From: an uncultured Eisenbergiella sp.
Lineage (GTDB): Bacteria > Bacillota > Clostridia > Lachnospirales > Lachnospiraceae
Assembly: GCA_910585455.1 (NCBI GenBank)
Contig: CAJUEL010000042.1
Coordinates: forward strand, 1 to 40,358
DNA length: 40,358 nucleotides
Direction of reading: 5' to 3'
The notes under the pieces are model-generated. The model did not search any database. It was not told the origin of the DNA and saw only the letters and a list, made by a program, of their open reading frames with translations. How positions within the stretch are numbered: position 1 is the stretch's first letter; every line of letters begins with the position of its first letter. This document shows positions 16,420 through 24,274 of this stretch, one piece after another. Both the position numbers and the translations under genes were made by a program.

Positions 16420-17817
16420 TTACAGCGCCCTGTCATCCCAGGTGAGCCGCAGTCCCAGGCGCGGGAAGCGTATCTGCGGCTCCGGGCGGATGCTGCTGCC
16501 CCGAAACACGGACAGCATGAGTCCCAGCAGCACATACATGCACACATTCTGCTTTCCGTTCATGGAAACGAAGGGCAGCGCACAGCTTGTAACGGGCAGC
16601 GCGCCGATACTCATCAGCACATGAATCGCCACCGACACCGCAAACACATAGCAGCAGCCGATTCCCACCAATACGCCCAGGCGGTTACTCTGTCTGCTGA
16701 TCCGGTAAAACAGCGCCCCCGCAAATGCGAGCAAAGCGATCGTCACGAAAATAATCATGCAAAGACCATACATTTCTCCCAGATGCAACAGGGCAAAATC
16801 CTCCCCCTGATACAACCACCAGTCCTCCGGATACTGCTGCCCTGCCCTGCCAATAAATTTCAGGCCCGCAAGGGCTTCTTTTGTTTTCACATAAATATAC
16901 CCCATTCCCGTCGGATCCTCTAAGGGGTGAAAGAAAGCACGAAGCCGCGCGGCCCGGAAGCTGCTCTTTGGCAGAACAAAGGCCACAGCCGTCCCTGCCG
17001 CTGCCAGCGCGACCGGCAGTCCGCAAATCACCGTCCCTATCCACCGCTTTACGCCATACCAGCCTGCCGCCACCGCATAGCCCAGCATCAAAATGCCGCC
17101 GCACAGCCAGATTTTTCCGATCATCGCCTCCGGTCCTGCGGCACAGACAGCGATCCCGGATACGAGCAGCCAGGCAAGCGCCTTCAAAATCCCCCGCCCC
17201 CGCTGTCTGCAATAGCCAAAAACCACACCCGCATAACAGGGCACAAGCAGCATGAGCATATACTCGCTATGCCGCATGCCATTCATCTGCCTGGTAAAAA
17301 AGGTCACTGCCAGCGTCAGCGCCGTCATCAGACACCAGACCGTGCGGGGATATTTTGCCAGAATCGTATAATCCACAAAGCAAATCCCCAGCATCAGCAA
17401 AATCCCCAGCAGAGAGCTTCCAATATAATGATAAAGCGTATACGTGCTTCCGCTCTCCCCCGCAAACGCGATCCGGAAAATGAGTCCACAGAGCGTCAAA
17501 AGTAAAATCGCTCCTAACGCTTTCCAGTTCATTTTCGGCCGGTGAATCCGATCCAGCGCAGTCCCGGTCTCCAGCGGGTCCCCCATCTGCTCCACCGCCA
17601 GCCGCTCCGCCTCCGCTTCCTCCACGCCATCGGCAAGATAGGCTTCCTTCTGCTCCTCCATATGTCCCCGCAATTCCCTGGCGATCACGCTGCGCATCGC
17701 CCTGCACCGCACCTGCGCGGTGCACAGCGCCAGATATTCTTCCTGCCCGCCGATGTCCCTGCGCGCCGCTTCCCTTTTCCCGCGGTCTGTCCCTGCACCG
17801 TCTTTACGCATTGCCAT
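16420..17817 (-). CDS. FtsW/RodA/SpoVE-like protein with N-terminal permease-prefix (HAAS) domain
   Basis: A 465-aa membrane protein. Residues about 20-90 match the permease-prefix/HAAS fold (RELRGHMEEQKEAYLADG, then EQMGDPLETGTALDRIHRP). The rest is about 10 TM helices of the SEDS shape, ending near SMNGKQNVCMYVLLGLML. In SEDS proteins the core polymerises peptidoglycan glycan strands. Several catalytic-region residues look diverged here, so a true polymerase role is uncertain. The ATG at 17817 has GGAGGTG 7 nt upstream and overlaps the PadR gene end. This pairing suggests PadR controls it. Confidence 0.75.
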   Translation of the reverse strand: MAMRKDGAGTDRGKREAARRDIGGQEEYLALCTAQVRCRAMRSVIARELRGHMEEQKEAYLADGVEEAEAERLAVEQMGDPLETGTALDRIHRPKMNWKALGAILLLTLCGLIFRIAFAGESGSTYTLYHYIGSSLLGILLMLGICFVDYTILAKYPRTVWCLMTALTLAVTFFTRQMNGMRHSEYMLMLLVPCYAGVVFGYCRQRGRGILKALAWLLVSGIAVCAAGPEAMIGKIWLCGGILMLGYAVAAGWYGVKRWIGTVICGLPVALAAAGTAVAFVLPKSSFRAARLRAFFHPLEDPTGMGYIYVKTKEALAGLKFIGRAGQQYPEDWWLYQGEDFALLHLGEMYGLCMIIFVTIALLAFAGALFYRISRQSNRLGVLVGIGCCYVFAVSVAIHVLMSIGALPVTSCALPFVSMNGKQNVCMYVLLGLMLSVFRGSSIRPEPQIRFPRLGLRLTWDDRAL

Positions 17818-18145
17818 AAACCACACCTCCGATCACCTGGCTGACCGCCCCTGCATAAGTCCTCCATTCCTCCTTCTTCCCCTTCAGCACCTTTCTCCCA
17901 TCCTTTGTGATGCTGTAATACTTGCGGCATTTTCCACCCACCTCTTCTTCATAGGCTGTGAGCAGATGCTTTTCCTCCAGGACATGCAAAAGCGGATACA
18001 GCGTCCCCGCCTTCAGCTCGAAAACATTCTGGGACTTCGCCCGCAGATTCTCGATCATCTCGTACCCATACATGTCCTTTTCCTCAAGCAGACTCAAAAT
18101 CAACATCGTCATGCTTCCCGAAACCAGACTCTTCTCCAATGGCAT
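17804..18145 (-). CDS. PadR-family transcriptional repressor
   Basis: A 113-aa winged-helix regulator with the family core LILSLLEEKDMYGYEMIENL, LKAGTLYPLLHVLEEK and GGKCRKYYSITKDGRK. Its gene overlaps the start of the FtsW-like gene. The promoter contains two long palindromes of the ATAT-rich type bound by PadR proteins (18163-18181 and 18195-18215). Autorepression of the two-gene unit is therefore likely. The ligand is unknown. Confidence 0.92.
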   Translation of the reverse strand: MPLEKSLVSGSMTMLILSLLEEKDMYGYEMIENLRAKSQNVFELKAGTLYPLLHVLEEKHLLTAYEEEVGGKCRKYYSITKDGRKVLKGKKEEWRTYAGAVSQVIGGVVYGNA

Positions 18146-18162
18146 CCTTCTTTACCTCCTTT

Positions 18163-18181
18163 TATATAGATGATCTATATA
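18163..18181. promoter_or_regulatory. PadR operator O2
   Basis: A perfect 9+1+9 palindrome TATATAGAT-G-ATCTATATA. It covers the predicted transcription start/leader between the -10 box and the ribosome site of the PadR gene. Its centre lies 33 bp (about three helical turns) from that of O1. Confidence 0.75.
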
Positions 18182-18191
18182 TGACATTTTC

Positions 18192-18220
18192 ATTATATAT
18201 AGATCATCTATATATGTCAA
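18192..18220 (-). promoter_or_regulatory. sigma-A consensus promoter of the PadR operon
   Basis: On the minus strand, TTGACA (18215-18220), a 17-bp spacer and TATAAT (18192-18197): a full consensus promoter. The spacer is filled by operator O1. Confidence 0.85.
18195..18215. promoter_or_regulatory. PadR operator O1
   Basis: A perfect 10+1+10 palindrome, ATATATAGAT-C-ATCTATATAT, lying exactly between the -35 and -10 boxes. A bound repressor would block RNA polymerase. Confidence 0.75.
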
Positions 18221-18240
18221 GCGGAATTTTCACTTTTTTA

Positions 18241-18290
18241 CAGACAAAAAGAAATCCTTCCTGCCAAAAGGGGGAGGCAGGAAGGACTTC
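18241..18290 (-). terminator. rho-independent terminator of the HPr-like gene
   Basis: On the minus strand, an 11-bp perfect stem TCCTTCCTGCC/GGCAGGAAGGA (18255-18265 with 18276-18286) with a 10-nt loop is followed by TTTCTTTTT. It lies 52 bp after the HPr-like stop codon and insulates it from the PadR operon. Confidence 0.85.
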
Positions 18291-18341
18291 CTAAAAAAAG
18301 GGGGGTATAGTATATAAAAAAGAGGGGTACGCGTAATTGGT

Positions 18342-18569
18342 TTATGCAACCGCAAACTTGCGGATTGCATTAGTGAAATTCGTGCTTTCACCGTGGCACT
18401 GCACCGTCAGACTTTTTGCGAGTCCCAGGCTTAATACACCGAGAATTGATTTCGCATCCACCACTGCGGAATCCAGACATACATCCACATCAAAATCGCA
18501 TCTCTCAGCTACCTTCACGAACTCAAGCACATCTTCCGTTGCATTTAACTGAATCTTCATCTGTTTCAT
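18342..18569 (-). CDS. HPr-like protein lacking the phosphorylatable histidine
   Basis: A 75-aa HPr fold. The second half is canonical: VVDAKSILGVLSLGLAK matches the HPr Ser46 region, with Ser41 in the seryl position. The first half lacks the GIHARP active site. In the alignment the PTS His falls on Ala10 of LNATEDV. It therefore cannot carry phosphate from EI. By analogy with Crh it could be a regulatory HPr recognised by HPr kinase, but this is inference. It is monocistronic, with its own promoter (18655-18682) and terminator. The start has AAAGGATG upstream. Confidence 0.8.
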   Translation of the reverse strand: MKQMKIQLNATEDVLEFVKVAERCDFDVDVCLDSAVVDAKSILGVLSLGLAKSLTVQCHGESTNFTNAIRKFAVA

Positions 18570-18654
18570 TTTACATCATCCTTTCTGTACCTGCAACCAA
18601 ATGACAAGAATGAAGCTCATTGAAAACTTTATTGTTTTGTCTTTCGATAATTCT

Positions 18655-18682
18655 ATTTTATTCATTTTCAAAAATTTGTCAA
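18655..18682 (-). promoter_or_regulatory. promoter of the HPr-like gene
   Basis: Minus strand TTGACA (18677-18682), a 16-bp spacer and TAAAAT (18655-18660), leaving a leader of about 80 nt. The remainder of the 420-bp space up to 18989 holds the palindrome at 18827 and two direct repeats at 18885. Confidence 0.65.
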
Positions 18683-18826
18683 CACCCCCGGAAATTGTAC
18701 AAAAACGGGCACAATTGTTAGTTTTATCAAACACAAAACCGTCTTTGCTACCTTCATTTTGTAAAAATGCTGACTAGTTTTGAACAGAATGTTAACGTCA
18801 AAAATGCGAATCGTAGGATTTATACA

Positions 18827-18856
18827 AAAAAACGTTTTCCATGGAAAACGTTTTTT
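18827..18856. terminator. perfect 30-bp palindrome with flanking T-runs (terminator or operator)
   Basis: A perfect inverted repeat centred on CCATGG and ending in T-runs on both strands, so it could be a low-GC bidirectional terminator for the MraY-like gene. Each arm also contains AAAACGTTTT, itself a palindrome, with centres 16 bp apart. That is the look of LacI-family operators. Confidence 0.45.
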
Positions 18857-18884
18857 GTGAAAAATTATTTTTGAAAGCCTGCCG

Positions 18885-18937
18885 GGAAGCGGTTTGGCAC
18901 GTTCCAAATAGTAACAGGAAAGCGGTTTGACGCGTCC
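18885..18937. repeat. two 21-bp direct repeats, 33-bp period
   Basis: GGAAGCGGTTTGGCACGTTCC (18885-18905, one base short at the start) and GGAAAGCGGTTTGACGCGTCC (18917-18937) share AAGCGGTTTG..CGT. They lie just downstream of the MraY-like stop. The function is unknown. Confidence 0.5.
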
Positions 18938-18989
18938 CGGACAGTGCAGCGTGGAGCGCGGGCGACCTTCTCTGGCGCAGCCGGACCCT

Positions 18990-19937
18990 TTACACAAAGC
19001 AATAAGCGGCAACCGCAAACAAAACCTGCAAAATCAAAAATCTTACGACCACCTGCGTATCTGACCAGCCGAACTTTTTCCGGACATGATCGTGAAGCGG
19101 CGTCCTCGTATTTTTCAAAATAGATATCTTGAAAAAACGCTTTAAAAAGATCTTGACAAGTCCCAATCCGCCATCCGCAATCATGACGAGCGCCAGCAGC
19201 ACATAGGAAAAGGGATGGCGGGATTTGAGCGCCATGACCGCAATGAAAAATCCCAGCGCCCTGGAGCCCGCATCCCCCATCAGCATGCTGCTGGGAGAGG
19301 TGTTAAAATACAGATAAGCGAACAGGACCGCGATGAACAAAAACGCTGCCATCACATATTTCCCCAGCGTCTCGCTGTAAAGCACGCTAAAGGAGAACAA
19401 CGTTACACTGCAAAGACTTGCGCACAGCCCGTCCACGCCGTCTGAGCAGTTCGTCACGTTGATGGAAGCCCAGAACAGCACGATGCCCAGCCCGCAAAAA
19501 ACCTGCCACGGAATTGCGATCTCCCACTCCCCCAAAAAGACAGTCGTGGAATTGAAATTTATAAAAGTGATCACCGCCACCACGGAAATGATCAGATCGA
19601 TCAGACCCTTTTTATAATCGCTCCAAGGCGTGCTGGAAGCGTCGTCCAGATAGCCGCTGAGCATGATCGCCAAAAGCAGGACCGTATAGATCATGGTTTC
19701 CCTGTCAACCGGCATGAACAGCAGACTGCCGACTAAAAAGCAGAGCACAAAGGTCAGCCCTACGCCGCGCAGCTTTCCCTTGGAAAGATTCCCGTTCACC
19801 GCGAAATCCCGTCCATGGTCACTGGGCAAAAAGGGAAAGGGATGTTCCAGCATCCAGAAGGTGAGCACGAAGGTCACCAACATTCCCATCATCAAAATCT
19901 GGTTTGGCGTAAAAAAACGAATCAAAATGTGATACAT
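18990..19937 (-). CDS. MraY/WecA-like phospho-sugar transferase
   Basis: A 315-aa integral membrane enzyme of the polyprenyl-phosphate sugar-1-phosphate transferase family, with about 10 TM helices. Seen: the Asp-rich motif GYLDDA, NCSDGVDGL, MGDAGSRALG and the C-terminal His motif TPLHDHVRKKFGWSD. All are hallmarks of MraY. It would transfer a UDP-linked sugar phosphate (MurNAc-pentapeptide or another) to undecaprenyl phosphate. It is not in a dcw cluster but ends a three-gene unit with two unknown membrane proteins, so it may be a second MraY or a polymer-specific enzyme. The start has AGGAGGAG upstream. Confidence 0.85.
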   Translation of the reverse strand: MYHILIRFFTPNQILMMGMLVTFVLTFWMLEHPFPFLPSDHGRDFAVNGNLSKGKLRGVGLTFVLCFLVGSLLFMPVDRETMIYTVLLLAIMLSGYLDDASSTPWSDYKKGLIDLIISVVAVITFINFNSTTVFLGEWEIAIPWQVFCGLGIVLFWASINVTNCSDGVDGLCASLCSVTLFSFSVLYSETLGKYVMAAFLFIAVLFAYLYFNTSPSSMLMGDAGSRALGFFIAVMALKSRHPFSYVLLALVMIADGGLGLVKIFLKRFFKISILKNTRTPLHDHVRKKFGWSDTQVVVRFLILQVLFAVAAYCFV

Positions 19938-19961
19938 CCCATCTCCTCCTGCTCAGCGCTT

Positions 19962-20618
19962 TTATCCCGGAAGGTCCTCCGCCTTTTTCAGTCCGGACTT
20001 ATAGTTGTATCTGCGGCACAAAATCAGAACCGCGAGGGCGACGAGCACAACGCCGATCGCGAACATCACCCGGACCGCCGTAAAGCTGACATACTGAATC
20101 ACCAGCGGATCGCCGAATGCCGTAATCTCGCTTTCCGTATAGCCCATATCCGTCAGATACTCCTTATAATAATTTACCAGCGTGCCCTCCATAACCTTGA
20201 CACTGCCTTCCATGCGGATCGTCGTAACAGGCTCTATGCCCGTCTCCATATAGGAAAAAGTCTCATCCGTTATGGCATTGAGCGTGGCGACATCCGCCTG
20301 GCGGCTCTTTAAACCGACAAAGCCTTCCGCAGTGGGAATCAGATAATAATTGCCGCTCGCCCTGCTGCCGCTTCTCGAGCCGTCCTGCCTCTGCGTATAG
20401 GTGCTTTCCGACGCAAAATAATCCAAAACATATATGACGTCTCCCGCCACATGGGTTCCGGCTTTTACCTCTTTCCCCTCCAGCATGTCCGCAAAGCTGA
20501 CAGCCGGCTTTAAAGAAACAAAAAAGTCCGGCGCTGACTGAAACAAAAGAACGCCGCCCATTACAAGCAGGATCAACACATCCTTCCCAAAAGCGCCGAA
20601 TAATTTCCTGATATCCAT
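19962..20618 (-). CDS. membrane protein of unknown function (two TM ends)
   Basis: A 218-aa protein with a TM at about residues 12-29, an extracytoplasmic domain of about 140 residues, a second TM at about 179-201 and a short basic cytoplasmic tail. The ectodomain contains YVLDYFASESTYTQRQ and a Ser/Arg/Gly-rich loop. No family is recognised with confidence. The gene has GGGGGAGAGG upstream and sits 13 nt after the 200-aa gene and 24 nt before the MraY-like gene. Confidence 0.65.
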   Translation of the reverse strand: MDIRKLFGAFGKDVLILLVMGGVLLFQSAPDFFVSLKPAVSFADMLEGKEVKAGTHVAGDVIYVLDYFASESTYTQRQDGSRSGSRASGNYYLIPTAEGFVGLKSRQADVATLNAITDETFSYMETGIEPVTTIRMEGSVKVMEGTLVNYYKEYLTDMGYTESEITAFGDPLVIQYVSFTAVRVMFAIGVVLVALAVLILCRRYNYKSGLKKAEDLPG

Positions 20619-20631
20619 ATTCCTCTCCCCC

Positions 20632-21234
20632 TCATTTCTTTAGTTTACGCCCTTTTCGGTCCACGCCGATTTCTCCGTTCACCCGTTCCTGAAACGCCGG
20701 CGCAAATTCCGCGTAGGCCTTCGCTTCCTCCGGCTGCTGAATATTCACCTGACATTCCTTGCCCAGCTTCGTGTTGCTTCCATCCACGGACAAAATACAG
20801 GTGTCTTTGCTTCCCGGAAAATGTACTACCAGCTCAACGGGCCTGCCCCCGATAAAGGCGACGGTCTGCGCGTTTAAGCACATGGGCTCCGTATAGACGA
20901 TTTTGCCGCCCTCCACACCGATCGGAACGACCCACAGATGGTCCGTCCGGTCCTGCCGAAAGCCGATCGCATAATAATGGTAGACCTCCCGGCGCATCCG
21001 GGCGCTTCCGTATACCTCCTTGCTGTGCGCATAGGCGGCAACATACTGTTCCCCGTCCGGAACCAGATTGCTGATGATTTTTCTGACATCAGCCTTTTCC
21101 TGACTGTTCACGCCCTTTTTCTCATCCATGCTGATCTTGATCCATATGATGACAAACAGGACTACAATCACGATCAGTGCGATCACCACCGTCTGGGGCG
21201 TCGTGTTCAGATACTCCGCGATTTTCTCAAGCAT
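20632..21234 (-). CDS. N-terminally anchored protein of unknown function
   Basis: A 200-aa protein with one TM at about residues 15-33 (VVIALIVIVVLFVIIWI) and a cytoplasmic or extracytoplasmic domain of about 165 residues. Its beta-rich part reads YHYYAIGFRQDRTDHLWVVP. No family is recognised. It is the first gene of the operon with the two membrane proteins downstream. The ribosome site is GGAGGAGGG. Confidence 0.65.
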   Translation of the reverse strand: MLEKIAEYLNTTPQTVVIALIVIVVLFVIIWIKISMDEKKGVNSQEKADVRKIISNLVPDGEQYVAAYAHSKEVYGSARMRREVYHYYAIGFRQDRTDHLWVVPIGVEGGKIVYTEPMCLNAQTVAFIGGRPVELVVHFPGSKDTCILSVDGSNTKLGKECQVNIQQPEEAKAYAEFAPAFQERVNGEIGVDRKGRKLKK

Positions 21235-21256
21235 CTTCCCTCCTCCTTCGTATCCT

Positions 21257-21276
21257 GTTACCGGATATCCGGTAAC
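21257..21276. promoter_or_regulatory. 20-bp perfect palindrome in the leader
   Basis: GTTACCGGATATCCGGTAAC lies between the -10 box (21292) and the ribosome site of the membrane operon. The position suits an operator overlapping the early transcript, but the GTAAC ends also recall the dispersed hairpin family. Confidence 0.55.
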
Positions 21277-21291
21277 GGTTTGTCATGCCCT

Positions 21292-21320
21292 ATTTTATCG
21301 CAACCGCCGCCCATAGTCAA
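21292..21320 (-). promoter_or_regulatory. sigma-A promoter of the MraY-like operon
   Basis: Minus strand TTGACT (21315-21320), a 17-bp spacer and TAAAAT (21292-21297). Confidence 0.65.
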
Positions 21321-21377
21321 CTCGCTTTTCCGTTCACTGCGCCGGATGAGAGGGCATAACGGACGCCTTTGCCAGAC

Positions 21378-23588
21378 TCATACCATCGTATCATCCCGCA
21401 GGGAATCGACCAGGCTGCCGGAAAGCACCTGCCTTGCGCCCAGGTAATAGGCCAGCGCCACGAAGGCAAAAATCGCCAGAATGAAGAGCAGGATCGGCAC
21501 AAAGGGCATTTCCTTTAAGAAAAGCGACGGCTCCAGATAGCTCGTCTTCAGGAAAAATATAACAGCTGCCGCCGTGACAGGCAGCGCAATCAGCACCGGA
21601 CGCCCCGCCATCCCAAGAGCCTCTGCAAAGAATATTTTCCTGATTCCGGCAGGCGTCATTCCTATGGACAGATAACGGGCAAATTCCCGTTTTCTCTGAC
21701 GCACAAAGCCCAGCGCATTGGAAAAAACATTGCCGGTTCCGATGCAGGCCAGCAGGATGCAGAACACGCTGACTGCCGCCTCCATTCCGGCGATCATTTT
21801 ATCATTGTCCAGACGGTCCTGGATGCGGTTTTCCACCAGGACTTCCTCTGTGCCGTCAAAAAGCGCGCGGACAGCCGCTTCTATTTCCTCCAGCGCTTTC
21901 AATTCTGTCCGATCGTCCGCCAGAATCCGGATGCAGACATCCGGCTGCGCTTCTCCCAGCTGCCCCTTGACTGTTTCCCAAAAGGACAGCGGAAGAACAT
22001 GCACCAGCTCATAAAAATCCAGCGTTCCGTATTCCTCCCGCAAAACCGGCGCCTGATCGGTATATGCCACCACCGGCAGCTTAGCCGTTATCTCTTCCTG
22101 CCCATCCCGCGCAAGAGGACTGGTTTCCATCGTTCCTGTCAGATAGGGAAGCCTGCGCCGTTTTCTGAAATCCGGATCTGTACCGTCCCGGGTCAGGTTC
22201 AAGATCACCGCCCCGTCCGTCCGCTGCTCTGCGCCGATCTGCGCACAATATTCCAAAAAAGCCGTATCATCCAAAATAATCAGCGGCGCGTTCACAAGCC
22301 ACCCGTCCGCGCAGGCTGATACATACTGTGCGGGCGCATGCGCAAATCCTCCTATCGCCTGCATCTCCCCGCTGATTTCCTGCGGCGATACGATCCGTTT
22401 CGCCCGGGCCTTCTGGTACACCGCAACGCTCTCCACACCGGAAAGCTTCCGCAAAGCGTCTCCTCTGGCAAAAGTATCCATATCCCCGTCCTGCGCCGTC
22501 ACCATCACATCCCAGGCGTCCTGATATTTTTCAAAATAAGTTTCCCGCTGGCTGATCACCATAATCGCAAAAAAGCACATCATAAAGGAAAATGCCAGAA
22601 AAGAAAGCGCAAGGGACCAGTTGGCGGTGCGCAGGGCTTTTTTCTGTGCTCTTTGCGCATTTGCCGCAAGCTCCCCCTCCATACCGAAAAAGAGTGCCGT
22701 CAGGGGCGCGTTTCTCTTTTTTTTCAGGGAAAGCTCCCCGGTATTTCTGATCGCCGCAAGGGGCGTCAGCCTGCTCATTTTCCGCGCCGGAATCCATGCG
22801 GAAATCCATATGGTCAAAGCCGTCGCAAGCAGAGAAAAGAGTAAAATCGCCGGATGATATCCAAAGGGCATCACAAGCCGTCCTTCCACATCCGCCATCA
22901 GGGCATTCGCCGCTGTGAGCATACCCATGCAGAGCAAAATCCCCAGCAGAGTGCCCGCCACAACCGGCAGCGCACACAGCGCGAAGGCCTCCTGTAAAAG
23001 GCAGGTCCGAATCTGCCCCGGCGTAGCGCCGATGCTGGAAAAAATGCCGAATTGATGCACTCTGGCATGCATCGAAACGCCAAAGGCATTGTGTATGACC
23101 AGGATCAGGGACAGACAGGCGAGAGCCGTAACCGCAAGCATAAAGGGAAACACCCAGCGCAGGGCCGTATCCTGCGGGCTGCGGATCAAATACAGATTCA
23201 AAAGAGCATAATGATAAGAAGCCGCTTCCTCCGGAAGCCCCGCCAGCGCAGCGATCCGGGGCATGTCCGAAAGAATTCCCGTCCTGTTCTTAAAATACAG
23301 ATCCACTGCCACTTCCTGCCCCTCGGACAATTCCCCGTTTATGACCGCCTTTTCCACATTGGCATAGTTTTGTACGAGCCTGAGACTTTCCTGATCGATC
23401 TCACCCACAAGCCGCCCCTGCCAGTCCCCTTCCTCTGCCTTGAGCCTTTCGATTTCATAAATCCACAGATTGTAAAACAGACTGCATAAAAGCGAAAGAA
23501 GAAGCGAGGATATCAGTGCCGCCACCATAACGGAAATGCCCGACGCACGGTTATGTTTGATATAGCTTACAGAATAATTCTTCCACAT
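21378..23588 (-). CDS. FtsX-type ABC transporter permease
   Basis: A 736-aa permease with TM1 at about residues 17-45, a first FtsX core near 145-270 (HQFGIFSSIGATPGQIRTCLLQEAF), a central extracytoplasmic domain of about 230 residues, and a second FtsX core (RQRKREFARYLSIGMTPAGIRK) near the C terminus. Such permeases with a separate ATPase export peptides or resist antimicrobial peptides. The ATG at 23588 has GGAGGTG upstream, and the ATPase stop lies inside that site. Linked to a VncRS-like two-component pair across an interposed gene. Confidence 0.88.
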   Translation of the reverse strand: MWKNYSVSYIKHNRASGISVMVAALISSLLLSLLCSLFYNLWIYEIERLKAEEGDWQGRLVGEIDQESLRLVQNYANVEKAVINGELSEGQEVAVDLYFKNRTGILSDMPRIAALAGLPEEAASYHYALLNLYLIRSPQDTALRWVFPFMLAVTALACLSLILVIHNAFGVSMHARVHQFGIFSSIGATPGQIRTCLLQEAFALCALPVVAGTLLGILLCMGMLTAANALMADVEGRLVMPFGYHPAILLFSLLATALTIWISAWIPARKMSRLTPLAAIRNTGELSLKKKRNAPLTALFFGMEGELAANAQRAQKKALRTANWSLALSFLAFSFMMCFFAIMVISQRETYFEKYQDAWDVMVTAQDGDMDTFARGDALRKLSGVESVAVYQKARAKRIVSPQEISGEMQAIGGFAHAPAQYVSACADGWLVNAPLIILDDTAFLEYCAQIGAEQRTDGAVILNLTRDGTDPDFRKRRRLPYLTGTMETSPLARDGQEEITAKLPVVAYTDQAPVLREEYGTLDFYELVHVLPLSFWETVKGQLGEAQPDVCIRILADDRTELKALEEIEAAVRALFDGTEEVLVENRIQDRLDNDKMIAGMEAAVSVFCILLACIGTGNVFSNALGFVRQRKREFARYLSIGMTPAGIRKIFFAEALGMAGRPVLIALPVTAAAVIFFLKTSYLEPSLFLKEMPFVPILLFILAIFAFVALAYYLGARQVLSGSLVDSLRDDTMV

Positions 23589-23593
23589 GCCTG

Positions 23594-24274
23594 TCACCTC
23601 CGCCTTTCATCACTGACAATGCGCCCGTCCTCCAGGGTCACAATGCGGTCCGCGCCCAGCGCAATTTTTTCATCATGGGTGATCAGCAGGATCGTCTGCT
23701 TCAAATTCCGGTTGGAAAGCTTTAGCATATCCATGATTTCCCCGGAATTTCTCTGATCCAGATTGCCGGTGGGCTCATCCGCTAAAAGCAGCGCCGGACG
23801 GTAAATCAAAGACCGCGCGATGGCGACCCGCTGCTGTTGTCCGCCGGAAAGCTGCCCCGGCATGGCTTCCAGCTTTTTGTCGATGCCCAGGGAGGTAACG
23901 ATCTGTTCAAAGTATGCCTGATTCACCTTCCTTTTATCCAGAAGCAGCGGCATGAGTATGTTTTTTCTCACCGTCAGCGTCGGAATCAGGTTGTAAAACT
24001 GGTAGACAATTCCCACCTTCCTGCGGCGGAAAATCGCCGCCTGCGTCCGGTTTAAGCGGGAAATATCCTCCCCCTCCACGCATACTTTTCCTTCCGTCGG
24101 GCTGTCCACGCTGCCCAGGATGTGCAGCAGGGTGGATTTTCCCGAGCCGGACGCGCCCACGATCGCAATAAACTCCCCCTTCTCCACGGACAGATCCACC
24201 CGGTTAAGAGCGACCACCCGGTTCTCCCCTTTCCCATATACCTTGCTGACTCCTTCACACTTCAGTATTTCCAT
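23594..24274 (-). CDS. ABC transporter ATP-binding protein (LolD/MacB type)
   Basis: A 226-aa ATPase with Walker A GASGSGKSTLLH, Q-loop IVYQFYNLIP, signature LSGGQQQRVAIARSL, Walker B LLLADEPTGNLD and a switch His in ITHDE. It energises the adjacent FtsX-type permease. The ATG at 24274 follows GAAGGAGGA. The frame is open up to 24526, but the extension is AT-rich non-coding DNA containing a regulator-like direct repeat. Confidence 0.94.
   Translation of the reverse strand: MEILKCEGVSKVYGKGENRVVALNRVDLSVEKGEFIAIVGASGSGKSTLLHILGSVDSPTEGKVCVEGEDISRLNRTQAAIFRRRKVGIVYQFYNLIPTLTVRKNILMPLLLDKRKVNQAYFEQIVTSLGIDKKLEAMPGQLSGGQQQRVAIARSLIYRPALLLADEPTGNLDQRNSGEIMDMLKLSNRNLKQTILLITHDEKIALGADRIVTLEDGRIVSDERRR

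Noticed and set aside
18827..18856. Canonical CcpA cre site
   Set aside because: Matches to the cre consensus fail at three outer positions in each half; kept only as a LacI-type palindrome or terminator.
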